This document shows, piece after piece, positions 26,811 to 36,576 of a stretch of 64,000 nt of DNA. Below the pieces are notes generated by a model that ran no database searches, was not told where the DNA came from, and saw only the letters and a list, made by a program, of their open reading frames with translations. Numbering within the stretch: the stretch's first letter is position 1; each line of letters begins with the position of its first letter. The position numbers and the translations under genes are program-made. The stretch is from Sphingobacterium yanglingense (lineage in GTDB: Bacteria > Bacteroidota > Bacteroidia > Sphingobacteriales > Sphingobacteriaceae), in NCBI RefSeq assembly GCF_004363245.1, contig NZ_SNYV01000019.1:124001-188000 (forward strand), in the 5' to 3' direction.

Positions 26811-27800
26811 TCAATTTTCGTTTTTTGTTGCTTCGCTTGTTTCGGGATTTATTTCTTCACTGGATGTATCCTCACCAGATTCCTCATTATAGGGATTGTC
26901 CTTTATGCTCTTTTCTATATTCTGTACCTGTTCGGGGGTATATTGGTCATATTGTACAAAACGTTTTTCTTTCGGGCTATAGAAAATAGCTTTGTATTCG
27001 GTAGCGTTTTTTATGAAAATACCATCATTTGGAGCGGCTGTTTTATCCAGATTTCCATAGTATTCATTGATATAGATCAGTTGTCCTTTTTTGAAGCTTT
27101 TGATTGTAGGTGCCGTCCCCCAATTGCCGGAATAGACGATGTCACAGCCGTTGGAAGCATTTTTATGAAGAATATAAACCTGACTGTTTTCTGCCGAATA
27201 ATCTTCCAGCACAATAGCCACATCCTGGATATTACTACCGACAAAGTCACCAAAGGCGACGACATCTTTTACCCTGTCGGGGATACTGGTAAACCGCCAT
27301 ACTTTATTACTGTGGTATTGGTTTTTATAGAATAAATCGACAATACAGGATTGAAAACGCGAAGGGATATCATTATAATCATCCGAAGGAAACACCTCGT
27401 AATAATTCAGGTTATCAAAACTATAATAGGATAATGCGCTTGACGGAATATATTTATGGATTTTTTCTTCTGCAAAAATATCATCCCTGTCATCCATATT
27501 TTTGATCTTATAAAAATACCCTACCCCCTCAAGATTACGCCATTTTTCCAACTCGATGTCTACTATTGTGTTTGCAGGGATTAGCTTATACTTTGTAAAG
27601 CCGTTATTTTCTCTGACATTTATATCATAGGTATATAGTTGTATTGGCGATTTTACAGTCACTTGTACCGTACTCTCGTCATTGGTTTCTTTATATCTTT
27701 TGTATGCATAAGTTCCAGCAAAAACAAGTAGCCCAAGAATAATAGCTACAATGATGATAATCTTTCTCTTCGATCTTTGGGTCTTTTGTTCCGATTCCAT
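26811..27800 (-). CDS. Membrane-anchored protein of unknown function with SH3-like region
   Basis: A 329-residue protein. A lysine/arginine-rich cytosolic N-terminus precedes one transmembrane helix (about residues 14-34, IIIIVAIILGLLVFAGTYAY). The extracytoplasmic part starts with a beta-rich region that resembles an SH3-type fold (YKLIPANTIVDIELEKW), then a segment like an FG-GAP/VCBS strand set (VVAFGDFVGSNIQDVAIVL). An acidic, low-complexity tail ends the protein. No catalytic motif is visible. It has its own promoter. Its stop lies 187 bases upstream of the fibre operon's start. Confidence 0.7.
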   Translation of the reverse strand: MESEQKTQRSKRKIIIIVAIILGLLVFAGTYAYKRYKETNDESTVQVTVKSPIQLYTYDINVRENNGFTKYKLIPANTIVDIELEKWRNLEGVGYFYKIKNMDDRDDIFAEEKIHKYIPSSALSYYSFDNLNYYEVFPSDDYNDIPSRFQSCIVDLFYKNQYHSNKVWRFTSIPDRVKDVVAFGDFVGSNIQDVAIVLEDYSAENSQVYILHKNASNGCDIVYSGNWGTAPTIKSFKKGQLIYINEYYGNLDKTAAPNDGIFIKNATEYKAIFYSPKEKRFVQYDQYTPEQVQNIEKSIKDNPYNEESGEDTSSEEINPETSEATKNEN

Positions 27801-27853
27801 TCTATGTCGTTTGTCAATTTACGAAAGGTCTTTAGCACCATGCTGCTAACATC

Positions 27854-27884
27854 CAAACCTACATAAATTCGTCTTTACACACAA
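27854..27884 (-). promoter_or_regulatory. Promoter of the SH3-like membrane protein gene
   Basis: On the minus strand, TTG (27884-27882) and TAGGTTTG (27861-27854) match the -33/-7 consensus with a 20-base spacer, about 54 bases upstream of the start codon. Confidence 0.6.
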
Positions 27885-27951
27885 TATAATTGCGTCGAAA
27901 TACAAAATCGAATTTTGTAACTCTCCTCATTCAGTTAATGTGTAATTAAGT

Positions 27952-27984
27952 AAAAGGCCCAGATTTAGTGTCTGGGCCTTTTTT
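27952..27984 (-). terminator. Terminator of the acyltransferase gene
   Basis: AAAAGGCCCAGA and TCTGGGCCTTTT form a perfect 12-bp stem with a 7-base loop, nine bases beyond the stop of the minus-strand acyltransferase gene. T runs flank it on both strands. Confidence 0.85.
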
Positions 27985-27992
27985 ATAGGGTA

Positions 27993-29102
27993 TTATACCT
28001 TGAGGAATATCTTCTTTTTGTATAAAAAATATAAGAATAGCCAGCAGACGGCAAAATAACCGATATTACTGAGCAGCTCGCCATATCCTTCCGGTAGGTG
28101 CTCGATGAGACCTCCTAAGAAATAATTGGATATTTTCGAAAAACTGACCATCTCCTGAGCGAGGTAGATCGTGATCGAGTTGAGCCCTACGACACTAAAG
28201 AACAAAGCATACCGCGTATACCCTTTGACATCCATCAGGTAATAGAATAGCGAGAACAAGATTAAGGATATACCCGACACCACACATACAAAGGAGCTGG
28301 TCCATAGTTTTTTGTTGATTGGGAACTGTAGGCTCCAGATATAACCGATCAGGATTAATAAGACCGCTGTCACGAGCATATAGCTGATCTTTTTCGAGTC
28401 CGAGTATCTCTCCGATGGCAGTTGGATCCACTGGCCCGTAAACATACCGAACATGGCCATGGCGATGGCAGGGATGGTACTCAATAGCCCCTCTGGATCA
28501 AAGGAGCCGTAAATGAGCTTACCAGGGAGTAATAGGCGATCTACTGTGCCGACTAGGTTGTCTTCAAAAGAATAGGGATCAGAAGCATCAGGAATCAGCC
28601 ACAGTGCTAGCCAGTATCCGACCAAGAGGACTACCGCTATTGCTAGATTGGTCCTGGTACCGAAACGTACGAATAATAATGCGGAAAACATCCAGGCTAG
28701 TCCTATGCGGCCCAGTACACTGGCATAGCGCAAGTTCTCAAAATCGAGCTGGAAGAAGCCGTTGTATACGATTCCCAATAAGACGAGCGTGATACCCCGT
28801 TTGATAATCTTTCGATAGATCTCGCTTTCGCTCTTGCCGGAGCGTCGTTGAGCATGTAGTGAAAAGGGAAATGATATCCCCGCTATAAATAAGAATAACG
28901 GGAAAATAGTGTCGTGATGGGTCAGGCCATGCCACTCGACATGGTGCATCTGGCTGCCCAGCCACTGCATGGTTGTCGAATCGGGAAATAACTCCGTCAA
29001 GGCGACTATTATCCCCGCCAGGCCCATGATAAAAAACATGTCAAACCCCCGGAGTGCGTCCAATGATGTCAAGCGTTTGCTTTTTTGAGGTGTAGGTTCC
29101 AT
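27993..29102 (-). CDS. HGSNAT/DUF5009-type membrane acyltransferase
   Basis: A 369-residue integral membrane protein with about 10 hydrophobic helices. The opening SLDALRGFDMFFIMG, the HVEWHGLTHHDTIFPLFLFIAG motif with conserved histidine and aspartate, and the following SFPFSL match the DUF5009 / heparan-alpha-glucosaminide N-acetyltransferase family. Members transfer an acyl group from cytosolic acetyl-CoA across the membrane to a sugar. In Bacteroidota they often sit in glycan-utilisation regions, and here an Oar-like receptor and an arylsulfatase follow upstream. Its substrate is unknown. Confidence 0.85.
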   Translation of the reverse strand: MEPTPQKSKRLTSLDALRGFDMFFIMGLAGIIVALTELFPDSTTMQWLGSQMHHVEWHGLTHHDTIFPLFLFIAGISFPFSLHAQRRSGKSESEIYRKIIKRGITLVLLGIVYNGFFQLDFENLRYASVLGRIGLAWMFSALLFVRFGTRTNLAIAVVLLVGYWLALWLIPDASDPYSFEDNLVGTVDRLLLPGKLIYGSFDPEGLLSTIPAIAMAMFGMFTGQWIQLPSERYSDSKKISYMLVTAVLLILIGYIWSLQFPINKKLWTSSFVCVVSGISLILFSLFYYLMDVKGYTRYALFFSVVGLNSITIYLAQEMVSFSKISNYFLGGLIEHLPEGYGELLSNIGYFAVCWLFLYFLYKKKIFLKV

Positions 29103-29271
29103 AATGGTTGTACTATTCTTTTCTGTATTGGCTATAGGTCTCTGTGCTAACTCGTCGCACAGATAGGTTATCGACAGGCTAATCTAGTGTTTTTTTTGTA
29201 GAATATTATTGTTCAGAAAATTTTCCGGGAAGATGTTAGGAAGATTTAAGATAGGTATAGCATATGATGAG

Positions 29272-29313
29272 AAACTCCCAATCAATGACCGCAGCGCCAA
29301 CGATTGGGAGTTT
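29272..29313 (-). terminator. Terminator of the Oar-like receptor gene
   Basis: AAACTCCCAATC (29272-29283) pairs with GATTGGGAGTTT (29302-29313) over 12 bp with an 18-base loop, just beyond the receptor's stop. The T tract on the minus strand is short. Confidence 0.65.
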
Positions 29314-29336
29314 TGTTTTTGAACTTTCGCTAGGTG

Positions 29337-32300
29337 TTAAAAAGCGTACCGTAATCCTAACTGTATCTGGTAGGGATTGCCAGCGTAACCTTTGGCACCT
29401 ACTGAATTGACGCTATAGACAAACTCTTGTTTGGCTGCATCAAAGGAGTTGACCTTATATAGGGTCTGGTTGCCCAAGGAGTGATTGACTCCCCACTCTT
29501 TATTCAATAGATTGCCAAAATTGAAGATCTCCGCAGAAATCTCTATACCATGTGTTTTGTAAAATCTGAAGTTGCGGGCGATACGGATATCAACGGTCCC
29601 GAAAAAGCTGTTCTCTCCGGCGTTGCGCTCAGCGATACGGCCTCTATATTTTGTCAGTACGTCTTTTAGGCTTTGACTAGCCTCAGGATTGTCTAGGATA
29701 CCATTGAATCCCTTGATGATATTTTCGGGTAATGCGGTATTCGTCCAGTCAAAGATATAGGCCAGGTCATTGTCGGGTGTTACAAAATCACCATTTGTAT
29801 TAGCGCCCGATCGGATAGTATAACGTGTACCGCCTAGACCAGTATAACGGACACCTACTTCTACGCCGTAGAATGTAGGCAATGTACCATAAGCTACTAC
29901 TTTGTGGCGGAATTGATTGTCCGAATAGGTGATCATGCTGAGGTCGCGGGGATCATCGACCACAGGCTGTACCAAGGTAGCCGTATTGGCAACATTACCA
30001 TTGAAAGACGTATTATCCTTGGTGTCATTCCAGGTATAGCTGGCCGTGATGGCACCGTCCTTAAAATAATTGTAGGTAGCGTCCAGTACGACTGCATATT
30101 GGTTTATCTTTCCGATGCTGGTCAGCTCTAATACACGGCCTAGTTTATTGGATTTGCGACCATCTTTCCAGTCAGGTTGCCCAGTCTTACTGTCGATGCG
30201 GTCGGCAGGTACGAATACTCCGCGATTGGCTTCATTGGCCAGGCGGAAGTAGGACTGATCGACCATATTGCGTTCGATATAGGTGTAGTTATTACGTCCT
30301 AAAGTCATGTACCCGGTGATGCCGACTTTGAATCTATCGGTGATAAACTTGCTGTAATTGATATTGGCCTTGTAGACCGTGGGTACTTTGACATCCTCGC
30401 CGGTGTAGTTGATCGTCGGTAGCTGATGCTGAGCGAGAGACGGGATTGTGCTTTTGTCGTTACGGTACTCGTTGAAATCCGGTGTAGGAACATCATTGCC
30501 ACGTACATCGACGGTAGCTAGGTTGGAACCATCGAATGTCAGGTTGTTGATGATGACATAGTTGTTGAGGTCTGAAGCAAAGATACCAGCACCAAGACGT
30601 AGGAAGTCGGTCTGGTTCTCATTGATATCCCAAGAGAACTGTAATCTAGGTTGCACGATGAAGGAGCTGATCTTGTTGTCCGTACGGATGCCGAGCTCAT
30701 CGTATACCATCTGATTGAAAGTAGCTTTGGGGTAGGATGCGTAGTCTAGACGAACACCTGCTGTCATCTCCAGTCCTGCCATTAGATTCTTTTTCATCTG
30801 CCCGTAAAGACCGATGTTGGCAATGGTACCTTTGACGGAGATATCGTCTTTAAGAGGGACCTCGCGATAGTAGCGGTAGGGTTTCAGATTTTCAAAATTG
30901 TCTAAGGCCGGTATTTCGGCAGCAGTAGTTGTCTTGGCAGTAGTGGTATAGTGGAAGCGGCCGTTGACCTCCGACCCATAGATAGAACTGGAGCGGGTAG
31001 CCATGAGGTCTGCTCCGAAGGTATACTTGGCAAAATCGGTATCGTAGTAAAGGTTGTTCGATACTTGAAATACATGATTGCGGAAGCTTTCCTGTGCGAA
31101 GCGGTGTCCGCCCAGCTGTATGTTGGTTGCCAGTGACTTGCCATTGATATCCGACGATACGTTTTCTACAATAGCGCGGGGGATATAATTTTTGCCGATG
31201 AGGTCACTCTGCGTACTGTTTTGGTACACGTAGAGGTATTGTGCTTTGAGCTCATTGGTAATGCGTGGGGAGATAGAGGTACGCAATGTAGCCAATAGGC
31301 TATTGTCAAAGTTTTTGTCATTCCCCCAGGATTCTAGAATATTAATGTTGGTATTGTCGCCCAGTCCCATAGGGTTGTAATCGTAAGTGAGGTTGTTGCG
31401 GATGGTCAATAAGTTCTTTTCATTAAGCTGGTAGTCCAGGCGTAGGAATACCGCGTCGGAAGTCCTCTTTTTGGGAATAGCTCCAGTCTGGGCCTGATCA
31501 GAAACACCATATTTGCTACGTGCAATACCCATATAGCGATCCAGTGTCGTAGCACTTATTTTATAGAGTTCCTCGTTGGAGGTCGACCGCACATCAGCAA
31601 TCAATAGCGATCGGTTGTCCTGCTGCCTGTCCCACACAACAAAATAATGTAGCTTGTCTTTTATGATAGGGCCTCCCAAAGAAAAACCAAATTGGTACGT
31701 AGAATAGTCGCCGATGCGCTTATTGCCCCGTATATCGTAGTTGCTGGTGAGCCAGTCTGCACGGCCAAAACCGAAGACCGATCCAGTAAGGGTATTGGTA
31801 CCTGCTTTGGTAGCTGCAGATATCGTACCACCACCACTACGGCCAAAGGTGACGTCATACTGGTTGGTTACGACTTTGAATTCCCGTACAGCTTCCATGG
31901 AGATGGAATACGGAGCGCCGCTGCGGCTAGTGGTCGCTCCGGCAGATGTAGGGTTCTTGGCATTCATGCCGTCGATGGTGAAATTGGTCGAGGAGCCTAG
32001 CTGTCCGGAGATGCTCCCTCCTCGAGCCAAGGGAGATAGATCCGTGAGGGACGTGAAATTACGTCCGTTGACGGGCAGTGAACGTATATCTTTGGAGGAA
32101 AAAGCGGTGGCCGCTCCCAGATAATCTTTGGTATTCTGTAAGGCATTGGCTCGTACCTCTACTGCATCCAGTAAGCGTGAGCTGGAGATCAGAGTGATAT
32201 TGACCAAGGCCACATCACCTTGATTGAGTTGTACACCAGCTGCCGATCCTTCCCCCTTTTCCATAGATTGTACCGTCACCGTGTACGGCCCACCCAGTGG

Positions 32301-32540
32301 GAGTTGCTTGAGATCGTACATCCCGCGTTCGTTGGTGAGAGTGCTCGTGGTAAATCCAGTGGAAGTATTCCGTATGCGTACAGTAGCACTACTTACGGTA
32401 TTGCCATGCTCGTCAGTAACACGGCCGTTGATAGAGGCTTGTGTTCCTTGGGCCTGGACCTGTTTATGAAGCAGAAGAATGAATAAGGATAAATGTAGGC
32501 ACAGTAGTGGCCTGTAGGAGCGAAGTAAGGTTGTAGACAT
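29337..32540 (-). CDS. Oar-like TonB-dependent receptor with carboxypeptidase regulatory domain
   Basis: A 1067-residue outer-membrane protein: signal peptide (to about VQAQ), a carboxypeptidase-D regulatory-like beta domain at about residues 35-115 (NGRVTDEHGNTVSSATVRI), a plug with DIRSLPVNGRNFTSLTDL and FTIDGMNAKNPT, then a barrel with GPIIKDKLHYFVVWDRQ and a final aromatic strand (LGLRYAF). This is the Oar-type layout, distinct from SusC, with no SusD partner. It imports an unknown ligand. It is divergent from the arylsulfatase gene, which may act on the same substrate. Confidence 0.92.
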   Translation of the reverse strand: MSTTLLRSYRPLLCLHLSLFILLLHKQVQAQGTQASINGRVTDEHGNTVSSATVRIRNTSTGFTTSTLTNERGMYDLKQLPLGGPYTVTVQSMEKGEGSAAGVQLNQGDVALVNITLISSSRLLDAVEVRANALQNTKDYLGAATAFSSKDIRSLPVNGRNFTSLTDLSPLARGGSISGQLGSSTNFTIDGMNAKNPTSAGATTSRSGAPYSISMEAVREFKVVTNQYDVTFGRSGGGTISAATKAGTNTLTGSVFGFGRADWLTSNYDIRGNKRIGDYSTYQFGFSLGGPIIKDKLHYFVVWDRQQDNRSLLIADVRSTSNEELYKISATTLDRYMGIARSKYGVSDQAQTGAIPKKRTSDAVFLRLDYQLNEKNLLTIRNNLTYDYNPMGLGDNTNINILESWGNDKNFDNSLLATLRTSISPRITNELKAQYLYVYQNSTQSDLIGKNYIPRAIVENVSSDINGKSLATNIQLGGHRFAQESFRNHVFQVSNNLYYDTDFAKYTFGADLMATRSSSIYGSEVNGRFHYTTTAKTTTAAEIPALDNFENLKPYRYYREVPLKDDISVKGTIANIGLYGQMKKNLMAGLEMTAGVRLDYASYPKATFNQMVYDELGIRTDNKISSFIVQPRLQFSWDINENQTDFLRLGAGIFASDLNNYVIINNLTFDGSNLATVDVRGNDVPTPDFNEYRNDKSTIPSLAQHQLPTINYTGEDVKVPTVYKANINYSKFITDRFKVGITGYMTLGRNNYTYIERNMVDQSYFRLANEANRGVFVPADRIDSKTGQPDWKDGRKSNKLGRVLELTSIGKINQYAVVLDATYNYFKDGAITASYTWNDTKDNTSFNGNVANTATLVQPVVDDPRDLSMITYSDNQFRHKVVAYGTLPTFYGVEVGVRYTGLGGTRYTIRSGANTNGDFVTPDNDLAYIFDWTNTALPENIIKGFNGILDNPEASQSLKDVLTKYRGRIAERNAGENSFFGTVDIRIARNFRFYKTHGIEISAEIFNFGNLLNKEWGVNHSLGNQTLYKVNSFDAAKQEFVYSVNSVGAKGYAGNPYQIQLGLRYAF

Positions 32541-32561
32541 AGTGTTAGTTTGTGTTTAGAG

Positions 32562-32569
32562 CAAAACTA
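32562..32569 (-). promoter_or_regulatory. Probable -7 box of the Oar-like receptor gene
   Basis: The minus strand reads TAGTTTTG, a perfect TAnnTTTG, 21 bases upstream of the start codon. No -33 TTG at the usual distance. Confidence 0.4.
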
Positions 32570-32743
32570 ATATAGTGATGTTAAGGTAATACTGATGCTT
32601 GGCTAATAGATTGTTATGATTTAGTTAAGCTGGGGTTAACACCTTTGCACTGAGGTCGCGTGGTACACTCTTGCTATTCATTATTGTGAGGCGGTTTTGC
32701 AGATTCTTTGCTATATTTAGGCCTTTCAACCATTCTTGATTTT

Positions 32744-34282
32744 ATGATTCGAACTCCCAATAGTATGATAGGTCCTGTGCTGGCTATTACAGCAGCTTTA
32801 ATGAGTTTTCTAGTTCAGGTAGTGCATGCACAGCAGCAGCGACCCAATGTTATTTTTATCTATGTCGATGATCTAGGCTACGGGGATCTGGGCAGTTATG
32901 GCGCGACCAAGATAAAGACGCCTCATTTGGACCGCCTAGCGGAGCAAGGGACACGGTTTACAAACGGGCATAGTACATCTGCAACCTGTACACCCTCGCG
33001 CTACGCACTGATGACAGGGAGGTACCCTTGGAGACAAGAAGGAACGGGGATATTGCCCGGAGATGCGAAACTGATCGTCCCTACAGACGAGGTGACTTTA
33101 CCTAAGGTATTCAAAAATGCAGGATATAGTACCGCTATTATTGGTAAATGGCACCTTGGGCTTGGAGATAAAGTGGAGAAGGACTGGAATGCTGCGGTAA
33201 AACCAGGGCCTAATGAAGTAGGGTTTGATTATTCTTTTATTTTCCCGGCGACGGCAGACCGTGTGCCTACCGTATTTATGGAAAACCACCACGTGGTCGG
33301 GCTAGATACCAAAGATCCGATCCATGTCAATTACCATAAGAAGATAGGTACAGATCCTACAGGTAAGGAAAACCCAGAACTGCTGAAGATGCCTTCATCG
33401 CCCAATCAAGGGCATGACAATACCATTGTCAACGGGATCGGGCGGATCGGGTATATGACAGGAGGCACACAGGCACGTTGGGTAGACGAAGAGCTTACGA
33501 CCACATTTCTGTCCGTGGCCCAAGAGTTTATCGAGCAGCAGCACAAGAACCCTTTCTTTTTATTCTTTACGATGACCGAGCCGCATGTGCCACGTATGCC
33601 AGCGACCTATTTCAAGGGTAAGAGTGGCTTAGGCTATAGAGGCGACGCGATATTACAGATGGACTGGACAGTCGGGCGGTTGATGCAGCAATTGGAATCT
33701 CTAGGTATAGCGGATAATACGATCGTTATCTTTTCGAGCGATAATGGGCCAGTATTGGATGATGGTTATGTAGATGGTGCTGTAGAGCAGCTTAATGGGC
33801 ATCTACCGGCAGGCCCTTTGCGGGGAGGTAAATACAGTATTTTCGAAGGAGGCACACGTGTTCCTTTTATTGTATCCGGCCCGGGCGTAGCGAAGGGGAA
33901 AGTATCGGGAGCTCTGCTTAGTCAAGTGGATATATTGGCTTCGATGTCAGAATTGTTAGGACAGCAGAAGCCTTCGACTGCGTTAGATAGCGAACCTCTG
34001 CTCAGTACCTTGTTGGGCCATGGTGATAAAGGTAGGGAGGTGTACGTCCAACAGGGAGGTACCTTGGCTGTTCGTAAAGGAAATTGGAAATACATCGCAC
34101 CTAGCGGTGGGGCGGCCTATGATCCACATACAAAGACCGAGCTCGGCAATAGCAAGAGCCCCCAACTGTATGATCTGGGAGCTGATATCGGTGAGCGCAA
34201 CAATCTTGCCCAAGAGCGACCAGAGCTACTGAAGGAGCTGGAGTCACTCTTGGAACAGGAGCGCGCAAAGCGGAAGAAGTAA
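32744..34282 (+). CDS. Secreted arylsulfatase (sulfatase family)
   Basis: From ATG 32744, a 512-residue enzyme with a signal peptide (to about VVHAQ). Metal ligands are seen in VDDLGYGD (D42, D43), and the modification motif CTPSR has its cysteine at residue 82 (converted to formylglycine in active sulfatases). GYSTAIIGKWHLG and FSSDNGP follow, the latter containing the second metal-binding DN. It hydrolyses sulfate esters in the periplasm or outside; substrate specificity cannot be read. The maturing enzyme (FGE or anSME) is not in the window. Its 3' end lies one base from that of the convergent BCCT transporter gene. Confidence 0.93.
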   Translation: MIRTPNSMIGPVLAITAALMSFLVQVVHAQQQRPNVIFIYVDDLGYGDLGSYGATKIKTPHLDRLAEQGTRFTNGHSTSATCTPSRYALMTGRYPWRQEGTGILPGDAKLIVPTDEVTLPKVFKNAGYSTAIIGKWHLGLGDKVEKDWNAAVKPGPNEVGFDYSFIFPATADRVPTVFMENHHVVGLDTKDPIHVNYHKKIGTDPTGKENPELLKMPSSPNQGHDNTIVNGIGRIGYMTGGTQARWVDEELTTTFLSVAQEFIEQQHKNPFFLFFTMTEPHVPRMPATYFKGKSGLGYRGDAILQMDWTVGRLMQQLESLGIADNTIVIFSSDNGPVLDDGYVDGAVEQLNGHLPAGPLRGGKYSIFEGGTRVPFIVSGPGVAKGKVSGALLSQVDILASMSELLGQQKPSTALDSEPLLSTLLGHGDKGREVYVQQGGTLAVRKGNWKYIAPSGGAAYDPHTKTELGNSKSPQLYDLGADIGERNNLAQERPELLKELESLLEQERAKRKK

Positions 34283-34283
34283 G

Positions 34284-36302
34284 CTACTTCATCCTTCTAT
34301 TGGCATTGATACTGATAAACATCTCGTTGCGCTGTTCGACAATGATCTCGATAAAGCGCTCGTAGTGTTTCAGCACATCAGATATCAGTTCATTTTTGGT
34401 GAATAGCTGTACGTCGTATCCTTCCCGGGCATCACCAAAATAGGATTTTGGAAAATGGTTTTCCTCCTCACGTATATCGGGTAGATTGTCCTCTGTCAGG
34501 AGATAATCGGAGACTTCGCGTGCATGGTTTTCTACGCCATAGATAAAGTTATTGACCACATCGTGGTGGATCTCGATCTCAATACGTGTGGGATCTTCGT
34601 GCGTGTTGATCTTGGCCTCGATACCGTTGGACTGAAATTCGGCTTGTAGCTCGTCGAAGGCAGAGCGTACCGTAGTCTGTATAAATTGGTCTACAGTCTT
34701 ACTGTCCTTGAAGGAGACAATCTGTTTGAGCCGCTCTTTCCAGGATTCGCCCGACCAGGGTACAGTGGATGCCGAGAAGTCTTTCTCATAGTAGCTTCTG
34801 TCGATAGCCAGGGCCTTGACGAGGCTGACAATGAATAGCAATACGATAATGGAAAAGGGAAGCGCCGTAATCAAGGTCATGCTCTGTAACGCCTGTAATC
34901 CTCCGGCATTGAGTAGCAAGAGCGCAAGCGTGGCCAATAGCACACCCCAGAATATAATCTGCCATTTGGGCGATATCTTCGCATTCTTGGTGGCGATTCC
35001 GTTCATCACGAAGATACCCGAGTCGGCAGAGGTCACGAAAAATATCACGATGATAAGGATTGTAGCAAAGCTGAATACGGTGGACAAAGGCAGGTATTCA
35101 AAAAAGCGGAACATAAGGGCATCAGGATCTGTAGCAAGCTTACTCAATGCCCCATCCGCTATGTTAAGGTCGATCCACATGGCACTGTTGCCAAAGACCG
35201 ACATCCATATAAAGTTGAACAGAGTGGGCAGGATGAGCACCGCGGCAATGAATTCGCGGATGGTACGCCCTTTGGATATCTTGGCGATAAATAGCCCGAC
35301 ATAGGGCGACCAGGAGATCCACCATGCCCAGTACAGGATAGTCCAGTTGTAAAACCAAGGCAGGGTCTCCTCCTCATACACATGTGTACCAAAGGTGAGG
35401 TTGAAAAAATTGTTAAAGTAGTTGCCCAGTCCTTCGGTAAAACTACCTATAAGATAGACGGTAGGGCCTAGCGCGAGTACAGCAAGTAGGAGCACGATTA
35501 CGCTGGCTACATTGATGTTGCTCAGGATACGCACACCTTTGTCTACACCAGATACAGCGGAAAAGATAGACAGGGATACCAGTATAGTGACGATAGCAAT
35601 CTGGTAGGTGAAGCTGCTCTCCGGGATAATGCCAAGCGTCTCCAATCCGGAGCTGATCTGCACAACCCCAAATCCCAGCGTGGTAGTGATACCAAAGAAA
35701 GTACTGCATAGTGCAAATACATCAATAGCATTGCCCCATCGGCCACTGATCTTGTCTTTTAAAAGCGGGTAGAATCCACTACGTAGCGACAGCGGTAGCC
35801 GGTATCGGTGTGCAAAGTAAGCCAAGGACAGTCCCACCATACCATATATGGCCCAGGCATGTATGCCCCAGTGGAAGAAGGTATATAACTGCGCGTTCTT
35901 GGCACGATTGATCAGCGTGTTGCCATCGAATACAGGGTCCGAATAATGTTGCATGGGCTCCGCCACACTAAAATACATCAGTCCGATTCCCATTCCTGCG
36001 GCAAAGAGCATGGATACCCAGGAAAAAAATGAATACTGGGGCTTGCTGTCGTTGCTGCCGAGTTTGATGTCACCGTATTTGCTGAACATCAGGTAGACGA
36101 GGAAGATGACAAAGATCGTCACGGCCCAGACATATACCCAGTTGAGGTTAATAAAGATAAAGGATTTGACGGTGTTCAGTAGATCTTCGGTCAGTAAAGG
36201 GAAGGCTGCAGATAGCAAACAGATGCCTAGGATAAAAATCAAGCTGGGTAGCGTGACGCCTTTACTGAGGGTGGTTCTTATTTTTGGGAATTTGATCATC
36301 AT
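34284..36302 (-). CDS. BCCT-family betaine/choline/carnitine transporter
   Basis: A 672-residue transporter with 12 hydrophobic helices over about residues 10-510. BCCT hallmarks are the glycine-rich AAGMGIGLMYFSVAEP segment and the tryptophan-rich WTILYWAWWISWSPYVGLF segment. A C-terminal cytoplasmic extension of about 150 residues follows, as in BetT-type members, and may sense osmotic state. It takes up quaternary ammonium solutes for osmoprotection or catabolism, coupled to sodium or protons. It is monocistronic and ends tail to tail with the sulfatase gene. Confidence 0.93.
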   Translation of the reverse strand: MMIKFPKIRTTLSKGVTLPSLIFILGICLLSAAFPLLTEDLLNTVKSFIFINLNWVYVWAVTIFVIFLVYLMFSKYGDIKLGSNDSKPQYSFFSWVSMLFAAGMGIGLMYFSVAEPMQHYSDPVFDGNTLINRAKNAQLYTFFHWGIHAWAIYGMVGLSLAYFAHRYRLPLSLRSGFYPLLKDKISGRWGNAIDVFALCSTFFGITTTLGFGVVQISSGLETLGIIPESSFTYQIAIVTILVSLSIFSAVSGVDKGVRILSNINVASVIVLLLAVLALGPTVYLIGSFTEGLGNYFNNFFNLTFGTHVYEEETLPWFYNWTILYWAWWISWSPYVGLFIAKISKGRTIREFIAAVLILPTLFNFIWMSVFGNSAMWIDLNIADGALSKLATDPDALMFRFFEYLPLSTVFSFATILIIVIFFVTSADSGIFVMNGIATKNAKISPKWQIIFWGVLLATLALLLLNAGGLQALQSMTLITALPFSIIVLLFIVSLVKALAIDRSYYEKDFSASTVPWSGESWKERLKQIVSFKDSKTVDQFIQTTVRSAFDELQAEFQSNGIEAKINTHEDPTRIEIEIHHDVVNNFIYGVENHAREVSDYLLTEDNLPDIREEENHFPKSYFGDAREGYDVQLFTKNELISDVLKHYERFIEIIVEQRNEMFISINANRRMK

Positions 36303-36576
36303 GTGTATTGAAACAAAAACAGAGAATGGGCTGCTTTTGTTTCCGAAGGAGGCTTTTTTCTTTCGAAATAAGGGTCAAATAATTTCCTGCTCCGGGATTT
36401 TCAAGTGTAGACGGCCGACGTGCGCTTTTAGTTATAGAGTGGGACTACTGTGCTATGAAAATGGAAATTATTAAATGGCGCACAGGGGACAAAGGTAAGA
36501 AAATATTTTTAACCCCTTTTTTGGCGGCTGATAGTACCTGTATCGGACTATCTCCTATCTTTACTGTTTTGAACTT

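Noticed and set aside
36303..36576. Possible small gene between the BCCT and unknown-protein genes
   Set aside because: Plus-strand frames there run into the antisense of neighbouring genes and show no start context or motif.
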